Source: Syngnathus acus
Lineage: Eukaryota > Chordata > Actinopteri > Syngnathiformes > Syngnathidae
Length of the DNA: 64,000 nt
NCBI RefSeq assembly: GCF_901709675.1
Contig: NC_051099.1
Span: 6,822,001-6,886,000, forward strand
Direction: 5' to 3'
Positions within the stretch are counted from its first letter, which is position 1. Each line of letters starts with the position of its first letter. A model generated the notes under the pieces. It saw only the letters and a list, made by a program, of their open reading frames with translations. It did no database searches and had not been told where the DNA came from. Below are positions 14,164 through 26,100 of this stretch, piece after piece. The position numbers and the translations under genes were made by a program.

Positions 14164-17100
14164 CTGTTGGGAGGGAAGAAGAGAAAGCAACTTCATCTTT
14201 GCATGAGAGTGGAAGGCCCTGCAATGAATTGAATTTGCCCTCCAGGGGAATTACAGTCGGTATAATGAATTCAAAACAATTGAAGACTATATCGCTCATA
14301 CGGGGTAAATGTTTTTTCTCTCTGTGTTTGTCAGGTACTCAATCCGAGGTGTACAGTCTTTCACCCAAAGTCAGCTCGCAGAAAAAAAAAAAAACCCAGC
14401 ATGGTTTCTCTGTGAATGCAATGTGTCGTTGGCTAATTGAGAGCTCTTTGAGTTGCATAACACAGCTGTGATCCAGCTGTGTTAACATCATGATCATCAT
14501 CATCCTCGGGTGTTCCCCAAGGGTCCATTAAAAGCCCACTTCTTTTTTTCATCAAGTCTTTCAATATATATTTTGAGTGATGCTGATGGATTGCAGATGG
14601 ATTTCGTTTTTTGATATTGGTACACTTCTTTGTGGAAAGTGTGAGTGGGGTATATAATATATCTCCAGCTCTTCCATTGGATCTTGACAGATGCAGGTCT
14701 ACCTAATCTTATGCTCCACCAATACGCCCACACAACACATTTGAAAGACAACTTGGCCCAAGTTGCATTTCGCTGATGGCGCATCGCTGTGGATCTTTGA
14801 AGCGTGACGAGCCTTTAGGAAGCTTTATACACTAAGGCCAAGTGAGCCTGAGAGATTTTCACAGTAGTGCTGATTTTGCTGATGCAGAAGCTGTTGCCAT
14901 AACGGACGAGGCCCATGTTATTTGTTACTGGACTCTAAGGGGATGTCGGTTATGTAACCGGGCTGCGCATAGCTATCCGAGGCCCGATTCATGCACACAT
15001 ACTTGATGTAGGCTGGTTCCGTTGACAAACACACAAAATGCAAGACATAACTTGTCAGGGTAGATGACAACAATTTATAAGGGCGCTTGTTTTTGTGCTG
15101 TGATTTCTATGCTTGCTGTGTTTGTTTGAGCGATGTTTGGTAACCCAGAAGGAAAAGTCACACTTGAAATGACTTAAGCACATTACCATGTGACATTTTT
15201 TTCACTTTTCACTTCCAAAAACAAGCCCCGGGGGGTGTCAGTCCCACCTGTCGCTATGTGGAGAGTCTCCCAGGGAGTCAAAGGAGTCCCCATATTGGAG
15301 GGCCGGCCGATGCGGGTCATTATAAGCGCAGTGTGCAGCCCGCCGGGCCCGTGCCTCCATGCATGCGGGGCTGCTGCATTTACTGGTCCCCACTGATGAT
15401 GACATCATCCCCGGTGAGTCAGAGAGGACACTGTCCGAATGTTCCAGGCTCCACGTCCGTTCCTCGGGTCTGAAAGAACGCAAATGGTGTCAGCGTCAAG
15501 AGCCCTTTTGTGATTGTTACACATGATGACAGGCTCACCTGTGAGTTGATGAATGGGCGCGTGTGGAAGAATTGTGAGATTTGGAAGAGGTGTGGCTGGC
15601 GGGGAAGGATCCTTCTGTGGCAGGCCGTATGACTCTTTCAGTTGCTGGGACGTTCTTTGATATGTACTGGGTCAAAATAAAGTCAAATTAAATACGTGTA
15701 TGATTGTAACATGCACTTTATATGTTCACTTGCATTCCAAAAAGGAGCTGCAGAGGAAAACCAAATGGGCTTCTAATGAGATTACAATGTTTTATTTTGA
15801 ACACCCTAGAAGCAGATGTGTAAATTCACATTTGCAAATGCTATATTTTTATCATTTTACATTATTCTATTTATTTCTATTTTATTTATTATTTTATTTA
15901 TTATTTTATTTATCATTTTATATTATTATTTATATTATATTATTTTATATTTATATTTTCATCAAATTTAGCATGAATTTCAAGTAAAATTTTCATTGGA
16001 ATCAAAAGTTTAAAAAGGTTGGGATCCAAATATCCTTCACTGCCTAATATAGGGATGAAACATAAAACTGAAGAGACATTTCTCCAGAAACTCACATCTA
16101 CCATGGGGATTTCCTCTGGTCCTGGTCCTGGGTGATTGGGTCCATTAGCGAGGTTCCGATTGGGGTGTTCTGGACACATGTTCTGTCTCATATGATTGTG
16201 CATCTTCTTTCTTTGTTTCCTGTTGTGAAAGTCTTGGTCACTTATCTCACTATATGCGGAAGTTGAGACTTTTTGGTTTGCGTTGCATTTGGGAGGATAA
16301 CTTACTTGGTTTTACAGTAGGCAACCACACAAACTATGCCCACCACCAACAGAGCCACACAAATGCCCGTGATTGTCAGGACTCTCTTCTGGTAGAGTTC
16401 TTCTGCCTCTGTAACACAGCACGCAATCAAAACACACAGATCAGAGAAGTAGAAGACACTCAGCACCTTTTTTACACCGCATATCTACAGTATGAACTAT
16501 AGAATACTTCTTACTGACCCTATTGACATGTTACATCATCACAAAGACAACATTAAAACTTGGGAGCTTTTCCAGAGAAGTGTTTGCGTGAGTTTAAGGG
16601 TTAGACTTCACTCCCTCCTCTGGGGGAAGGATAAATAATGTAATAAACATGTTACATTTGTGCGATTCCTATAGATGTTTACAAGCCAATTGACGTCATG
16701 AGGCCAATTTATGTTTTGGACATTAACGTGTTTGTTTATAACTACGTGAAGAACTTTTGAGTCCTCTCAGTGAAAATTATTTTGAATTCACTCAGTCACT
16801 CAGTCACTCATTGAGTCACTCGCTCTCTCATTCTCACTCACTCACTCACTCACTCACTCACTCACTCACTCACTCACTCACTCACTCACTCACTCACTCA
16901 CTCACTCACTCACTCACTCACTCACTCACTCACTCACTCACTCACTCATGCTATCTCACTCATTCTCTCACACTCACTCACTCACTCACTCACTCACTCA
17001 CTCACTCACTCACTCACTCACTCACTCACTCACTCACTCACTCACTCATACTCTCTCATTCTCTCACGCACACACTCACTCACTCACTCACTCACTCACT

Positions 17101-20100
17101 CACTCACTCACTCACTCACTCACTCACTCACTCACTCATACTCTCTCATGCTATCTCACTCATTCTCTCATACTCACTCACTCACTCACTCACTTCACTT
17201 ATTCTCTCATATTCACTCATTCACTCATACTCTCTCACTCATTCTCTCTCACTCACTCACTCACTCACTCACTCACTCACTCACTCACTCACTCACTCAC
17301 TCACTCACTCACTCACTCACTCACTCATACTCTCTCTCACTCTCACACAGACTCACTCACTCACTCACCATTTTTCACAGTGTCAATAGCAATTAGCGCT
17401 GGTGACGCTCATATTGTTGCAACTAGCCCAGTTTAAATGTGATACAATTTTTTTTTACGTGTCATTTCCTGCTCAATTCCCATGAGAACACAGCCTCATG
17501 CTTTGTAAATTCACTCACTAGTGTTCATTTCACCCTCAAACCACTGAAGTACTTTTCTGGAAAAGCTTGATGAAAATGAGAGCTGTCAAACGGAGGACGG
17601 AAATAGCAGCAAACAGAAGCAAATCATGACCGTAGGCTCTAAATATAGCGCTGCATGCTCATATCAACAACCACTCTTTGAAAGATAAATCAAACAGGAC
17701 AGACTTCCTATACTTCATAAGCAAATTTCAGCTCTACTTATGACTGAGTGAGGCAAGACTGAGGTACTAAATCTCTAGAAATAATAAAAGAGGAAGGCAT
17801 ATGCGAAGAGAATGCAGGCTAGAGCTGGAAGGCATCTGGCAGCTACAAACATGATGTATCATGCTTGTTAACGATGGAATGAGGAAACAAAAGAAGGAAT
17901 AGGCGCCGATATGAGTCAGACGGTCGACTCGATGCACATGTACGAGAGGTGCAGGTGATGACATCCATGTTAATCATGTTTGATGGAGAATCATTTGCAG
18001 GGTTTTTACACTCTTAACGGTGACAGTACGTGTCACTGAGGGGAGGGGGGGGGGGGGTCGATTGGTTAATCGAGGGGACGTTATGATTCACAGGTCACGC
18101 CAAAGATGGAACGGATGCATGTCAAAATGATTTTTGTTTTGTTTTTAGTATCTATGCAGGACTGAGAATCAAAATGGATTGTTCCATACCCATAAATTCA
18201 ATCCCAAGATGATCTGCCGTGGCAGAAAGTTGACAGTTGGAAGAAAAACAACAAACAAACAAAAAAAGAGAAACAAAAGAGCAGATTATGAAAGAGTCAC
18301 CTCCTTACATATAGTGGGGCAAACAGACACAATCAAGTGAACACTTATTTGATTTAGTAACCGTCAGACATTGTTAGCAACATTAAACGATGGGGCATTG
18401 CGCAAACAGCATGCAACACACAAACACAAATAAGATCTGATCATTTGGAATCTTTACAATCTAATAGTTATGTAACAAATGTTGACTTTTCAAAAAAATG
18501 TACTCGCCGGCGCCGCCATTTTTCAACATAGTCAATAGCACAACACGTTTTTATGTTTCCCAACATGAGGCAGGTTGAAACTAGTTTAGTCGCATAATTG
18601 AAACAATCACCATCAATAAGAATAGTTACACTAGCACCAACCAACTGAGTTCATATCTCTGGCAGCTCACTCGCTTAATTTTGTGTTAGAGCAGGTCCCA
18701 GTTGTTCTCAGAACAACACACTCTTGTTAAGCCAAGAGGAGCAGAAGCCATCCTCCTGCTCTCCTAAGAGCTAACACGATCTCCTAGGGATGGGTGGCGC
18801 CTCTGCAGGAAGCAAATCTTTAAGTGTCGAATGAATGTGCCTGTTGGCTGGCTGCGCACTCGCCGGGAAAAAACGTGATTTATTGTCATAATTGAGAGTG
18901 GAAAATGCGGGATATCAACAGTGTCTTAAAGTTCACTTGGAAGGCTAATCGCTACATCCATCATGTTTGAATGTGACTTTCCAAGAACTGGATTTTTAGT
19001 GTGCATCAGCATGTTTGAAGAACCACAGGTTAATAGTCATCTTTCAAATATATTGATTGTGCTTGACTATATTTTTCTTTCACGATATTAACACTCGGTT
19101 ATATAAAATTTTCAAAAAGGGGTCTCTAGCTGGAAAAAAAGTTGCTCAAGCCTGGAATGCGCTCATGCAGCTGGATAAGAACCAGAGATAAATTCTGTCC
19201 TTGATACCGTCGCACAGCTGCAGCAAAGTTAAATTGAATGCAGAGCCGCATTCTCCCACACACCACGTTTTCTTCTGCACGTCAAGCAGAGCACGTAATA
19301 TTTAGCATAGGATGAGAACGGACGCGGGGAAGAACAACTATGAGCCAACATGAGGTCAACAACGCACAAGTAAGCCAAAACGAATGGTCGCTTTTGAGCA
19401 ACAACAAACTGGGATGATGACTTTGACGGATAGGCAGGTCCACCTTGGACAGTCACATCATGCCTAATCTAAATATTTTACAAAATGTGGAGGAGCCACG
19501 ACAGAATCAGTCTTGATAGAAATCACCAAAATGCCTTGCAACCACCTCTACAAACTTTCCTGGAAATTGGTTGTCCTACAATTTATTGTACATGTTCAAA
19601 TGACTTTATAATGACTGTATTGAGTACAACGGGGGACGCTAGATTGCCTTTTGATTCCCCACAAGAGTTTTGTGTTTTTAAAGCTCAGTAGGTCAGCCTG
19701 ACCTGACTTTCCATTTTATCAGCAGTAAAATATATTAAAAAAATATCGACAAAACACATTTCTAACCAAGCAGTACAGTTCAGTCAAGTTCAGGAAGAAC
19801 GGTTCATTCAAGTTTGTATTTCCAGTTGCCAGTGAGTGTTTTTTTGAGTCCATCACTGTGATATACAGTATGAAATATGGCGGTATGAACACTGGCGGAG
19901 CTAAGGGGGGGCCACAGGGGCATTGACACCCCGAGTTAAATATGCTTGGACCCCCCCCCCCACCCCTACCCCAGTGGGAGGCCAAATAATTCTCCAATTT
20001 TCCTGGGAACCTTTTTTCCACATTTCCAGCATCCCCCTGTAGGAAACATGCAATGGACCATCGTCAGCATTTTTTAAAGATTTGGGGGTTTCGTCAAATT

Positions 20101-23100
20101 TTTGTTTTGATTTGCCGACCCCCTGAGATATTCTTGCCTCCTCTCCCAGAGTCCCCCCCAAGGAAAAAAAATCCTAGCTCCGCCAGTGGTGAAGGAAGAA
20201 GATATGATGTTGTGACTTTCCAATTCATTTCTGTTCTTGTAAGATTTTTTTTTTTTTTACACATTGCAGTAAGTCTAACAAATGAGCCCAATGGAGAAAC
20301 ACCAACTGAACTGAACCACTTGGTGGAAACGGGGGATAAACATGCATTGCCACTTTAGTATTATTAGTAGCTGGACCAAAAGCATATTATTTTCGTTATG
20401 TTGCTGACTTTTCACGACAGCCTCCGCCTACACATCGCCAACCAACAAACATACAGCGATGGTGCTTATTCTAAAACACACATGCAGGACACGGCATGCG
20501 CAACACACAATATGAGGGCCTGCTTATCTATGGGTCTGGTCGGACGTTGGAGACTAATGTCTAGTCTACACATGCACATGTGACTCGAGGTGAGTCTGAC
20601 AGAAGAGGAAGTTGACATACGGTAGAAACGTGCCATAACGTAGGTTTGACACCGATCACCAGTAAAGTCATTTGGACACCTGAAAGCCACAAAAAGAGGG
20701 AGGAAGAGGAGGAGGAAGGGTGGTGGATGAGCGAGAGTGCGCAAGAAGAAGGGTGTGAAAGGGGGGAAGGGGGGGGAGAGAGAAAAGCAGAAAATTAGAC
20801 CAACAGCTCAACTAATGGACAACTGAGCCCGAGCGTTCCCATGGGTGACACCACTGTGCGCGGCCCAGTGCGCGTTGACCTGAGAGGAAGGGGAGGGGGA
20901 GAGGAGACAGAAGAAGAGAGGACCGGGGTGTTGGTGGGTGCACGGAGCAGTAGCGAGGGTGTTTCGGCGGGAGTCCACAGAGGTAATCCAACGACAACTG
21001 TGTCTCTGTTCTCAGCTGCTCATATCAAGTGAACATACTTTTGAAAGGATTGGGCATGTGCAACCGCAGAGGTTCAGTCTTTGAGCATCGCGGGCCAAAG
21101 TATCCTTCAGGACATCTGGGAAGGAGCACACAAGTGTTACGGACAGGAAAAGGCAGCGAGGACGAACTTCAATGGAAAAAGACATTTATTCATCGAATAC
21201 ATACTGTGCAACCATATTATTGAAAACAAATGAGTAATGTAATGTGATTGGGTCTTGTCAAGTAAATGTAAAATCATGAGTTAATATTTAAATGCAAGCT
21301 ATCTTGAAAATGTAACAATATTAATCCAACTGTATATGATGCACAAAGAGGAAGTTGTGTTAAATTAACCAATGATTTCTCTCAACAAATTGCAAAAGTG
21401 GCTGTATAAATGGAATTAAACAGACAAAATGCCAAAGTTGAAACATTTGACATCTGTGAACTCAGTGAGTGAGCAAATGTGCTATTAACATTTGGTTCCC
21501 TTGGATCGAGAAGGAAATCTGGACCTGGATGAAACTTGACCTCCTTTTAGCTTATAGTACATAAGCACAACATATTAAAGCGATGTGATTTTCCAGGTTA
21601 GCTGCCAAATTCATAGAAGCTCTCCTTACTTTCACAACAAATAGCAAAATGCCATTCAAAATAGAAAACATGGGACTATTTTAGAAATTGGCATCACATT
21701 ATTTTTTTTCATAATTTGATACAAACTGTAAATAAATAAACATGTACATCCGTGGAAGAGTCGGAAAACCAACCAGGTTAATTTAACTGGAAATTTTACA
21801 CTGATATGAAATTATAAGCAGCTTATTGGCGGATGTAAAAAGTCAATATTATAGACATAAGCTCGGTTTCTTCGCGGCCTAAAATTTCTTTGCGGCCTAA
21901 AGGGCACAGAGAGACAAGAGCGCTCATTGCGCTGCTTTGGAGCTAATCAATACATCAATTGAAAACCTGTGCAGCAAAAAAGTCATGAGCCTATTACTCT
22001 CTGGATATCTGTTCACGGCTTAAAGGTGGAGTGATAAATTCCATATGTCGTCATATTTCAAGCTCAAGAAAAATATTGAAACGTGGAAGCGATCCCAGAG
22101 GAAATTCAAAAATGTTTAACACTGTTTGCATGCAAGTTAAGTGAATTTTTTTTTTGGACATTCAGATGTATAAGACCTCAACATTTCATCACTACCGCCA
22201 CGTACGTTCGACCCCGAGCCATCTTTCCTCATTAAAGTCCCGTTAGGATGAGCAGTTGCTCTTTTAGGAGCACCAACATTCCGCTTGGATTCACAACGAG
22301 AGCGGCAGTCCAATAAAAGGTCACGGAGAGCAATTTACTGGTTTCACACAACGCCTCCCGGGAGAAACATAATGTTCAACGATTAATTATTGATGAGATG
22401 ACGGCAAGTTGGCGTAAAAATGGTAGAACTGGAACTACATAACCTAATAAATATCGGCGTTCAGTGCAGCTGTGTACTCTATTATCACACTTTTATTGTA
22501 ACAGCTAACACATTGTCTTAACCAAAAGCATAAATTTGATTCATTGTGTTTAGCAAGAAGTGACAGGCCCAAACCCTAAAAATATCAAGACAGAAATTAG
22601 GATCTATAAATTGCCATTATTATCCTTATTATTATTGTTATTTGTTATTATTATTATTATTATTTAATTAGTTTATTCTCAAAAATACCTAAATATAAAG
22701 TGGGAATATTATTATTATTATAATTAAACAGATTAGCCTCATAATAAGCCTGTATTTTATTTATTATATAATACAATGTGCAGGGGTTCCTAGTGAAGTA
22801 TCCAGTGAGTGTCCCTTGTTTAATGTTATGCTAAAGGAGGTTGAACTCCGATTGTACTCCATTTGTAAGGTGAAAACAACTAACACAGTAGTTGCAAATG
22901 GATCAAGTCTTAACCTTTGAGCCCCTTTAAAAAAGTTTGTCCACAAGAGTGAATGAGTCGGGCATAAACGCAGGCTGAGCTGTCTGCACCACTTGTTTAG
23001 CCAGTGAGTAATACCCACTGATGCCTGGCCTATATTGAATGAGATGGCTGTGGGGGCAACAAATCCCCCGCGGGCCTTCACTGCATTATCCAACTCTTCT

Positions 23101-26100
23101 GGAGCCATGCCCCGCGGCCGTGAGTGAATTAGCTACAGCAATTGAGTTATTGCTGCCTCCAATTTGTGCATAGCGTATTGAACGGCTGTTGCGGCCATAT
23201 CCGCATTGCTGGTCGAGCGCTCTCCCTCGCAGGGGCCAACTGGGCGCTGAAGCTGCGCCAGCGTTGCTGCTCCTGCATCACACCGGCCTAAGTAGTCGTG
23301 ATATAGTGACATATGGTCCAATGGAGCGTGCAACCCGATATTTAACAGCCATGACAAGAGGGAGTGCATAGTTTGTGTTGCAAGTACAAGAATGGATTTT
23401 ATTAGCTGGAACGGATCACGACAGTGGTTGGATGGGATGTTGGATGGACTAAGCAAAAAAAGGGGGAAAACCAGCAGGTTACAATGGAAGCCTTACAGAA
23501 GTCTTTCCCAACCTTTATTGAGCCAAGGCATCACTTTGGGGAAAACTCACAGCACACCAACCAGAATGTCACAAATGTGTTTTTCAAGGTGATGAGGCCA
23601 ATTTCTTTTTTTGCGGGGGCTTTAGAGTGATATGCAGGAGAATCATAGTACCTCAATAACATTAAAAAAATTAGATTAATCTCTGGAAAAAAATTACAAA
23701 ATTAATTCTTGCACTTTTATTTATTTATGGTAATTTTAATGCAAGAAAATGTACAAATCCAAATTACGGCTTGTGTTCCACCTTAAAGCTTCCACTGTAT
23801 TTCTGAGTAACGACGTTCAGTTATGACGCTAATGCAAACTAAAATGTTAGATGAAAAAACAAGTTGTTTTTATGATAATGTCAACCGACTCCTTTCCGAC
23901 AAGCACAATTTAACCGCGGTGTCATGATCCCCTTTGCCAAGGACCTTCAATGTAAGCAACGACTCTATTTACCTCATTGGGGGCCCCTAATAGGCATAAA
24001 TATTTGCTCCCTAGTAGAACGGTGACTCATGACGTTTTGAAAAGGGCTTTTAACGCGCAGCCTTCCTGTTGTACACTAAACGGGACTTTTAGTGCACGAC
24101 TACGCTAAAAGGATGACCACGCCGACGCCGCGCTCCATTACGAGCGCTGCAATACACAACAGGTGGGCATTTTCCTTCTGACGGGCCGCTGCTGCAAGAA
24201 AGAACAACAGGAATCAAGTGCTCTCAACAAAACAGAAACAGTGGGGAAAGGCACATTTTTTGCTGCGATGAAGAATATTAGAAACCCAGTCACAAAACGA
24301 CATCGGTCTTTGCAAGTGGTGGACAAGATGAAAATAAAAGAGATAACTTACGTGCAGGACAGCCGGTTTATACCATGTATGACGTAACAGTCGCCGCCAT
24401 TCACACAGAAGGACTTCTCTGTTTCGTTGCATCTTCTGCCGTGGCCTGAGCCTGGAGATCGCGTTGTGGTTACTGAGGAGAAGAGAGACAAAAGACTATT
24501 ACCGTATTTTCCGGACTATAAGGCGCACCTTCAATGAATGGCCCATTTTAAAACTGTGTCCTTATATAAGGCGCACCGGACTATAAGGCGCCACATTAAT
24601 GCATCATGTCAGATTTTTAATCCAAATCAAATCATTCTCCATTTTATCTTTTTTATTTCAACTTCAGATGCAACAAATTACTTTATAATCACAAAATAAT
24701 GATCCATAGTCTTTTTGATTCATGATTTATAGTCTTCAGTGGGCCACTTATGATCGATTTCACGACACAATGCTTCGGGCCAGTTTAAATTTAGAAATTT
24801 GGTCCATATATAAGGCGCACCAGACTATAAGGCGCACTGTCAGCTTTTGAGAAAATTTTAGGTTTTTAGGTGCGCCTTATAGTCCGGAAAATACGGTACT
24901 ATTCATTCATTAGTATGATTAATATTATTTTGCATAAATTGGTCATAAACGTTTGCCACATGCATCACGTGTATTTCACCACTTTCTTTCCTCACAGGGT
25001 ACTCCAGTGTTTTCACCAGTGTTCTCTTACTCTCGTTTCCCCCGTCCACGAGTATAATTGTGTCTCTCAGCAGTGTTGACACTATCTCCAGAAGTTGTAC
25101 GAGCAAAGATAAATATTTCCCTGACATAGCGTAGGAGTTGTTTATGCGCTGACTCAGATCCTTGGAATGGCCCGAAATGTCATGTATCTGCACTTAATCC
25201 CCCCTGGCTGAACAGACAGAATATGTTGGAGGTGAAGGCTGCTAATCAGGACGAGAGCCGTGCCGTATGAAGGCAAAAGGGAGTGCTGAGAGGAAGAGGA
25301 GGAAGCGGTGAAGGCCGGCAGGACGGGGCATGAGAAAGGCGCGCGGCTGTATGACACGTGACGGCAGATGTTTACCTGCTCTCAGGTGCTGTTAGCACCT
25401 AAGCAGATTGTGTCAGTTTGCTGGTGGGACGCGGAGAATTTCCGACCGCCGGTTCTGTGCGAGTACAATAAATCAAATTGAACAGCTGGAAAGCGCGTTT
25501 GGAGTGGATTCAGTTGGACCTGCGATGTGTTCTCCTTGCCATCGGGATGAGATGTCACAAGATCGCATTTGTTACATGCGGAAAGTCACATCAGCTCTTT
25601 TTTGCTGCTTGCACGAGAGCCGATGCACAACTATTAGTGGGATTTTGCACAAAAAAGTCAACGGTGAATTATCACAGCCAATCAACAAAGACAGCTAATA
25701 ATAATGAAAACATTAATAATAGTTTGAGAGGTTTTGTTTTGAATCCGATAGATATAGAGCAAACAAAGCATTCGTTTATGATTAACAATTATATTTTCAA
25801 TGGTTTTCCAAATGTGGCGGTTTTTGTGTCACTTTACAAGGACACAACACATGTTCCATTTTTCAAGTAGGTAGAAACAAATATTACTCTGCTCAGGGGG
25901 GGGGAGAAAAAAAACATGTAGTCGAGCGGCTAATGGCAACTACCTCATCGTCGCTCACACCTGACCTCTGACTGCAGCACTGGCTTGTAAAACGCCTCAT
26001 AAAAAGATCAGTCAGGAACATGAAAACATTGTAAAAACAACCACAATGTTTATCAATTGTACAAAAGATGCAACCAATTAAGGATATATTTAAAAAGAAA

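Noticed and set aside
16783-17375. CRISPR-like repeat array
   Set aside because: The repeat unit is 4 bp with no spacers, in a vertebrate gene intron.
16757-17436. Long open frames with Leu-Thr-His-Ser repeats
   Set aside because: They are translations of the ACTC microsatellite, open in several frames, with no splice sites or family match.
22764-23456. Two adjacent - strand ORFs of 107-114 codons in an nrg2 intron
   Set aside because: No recognisable domain or catalytic motif and separated by stops. Possibly a decayed repeat, but not supportable as a gene.
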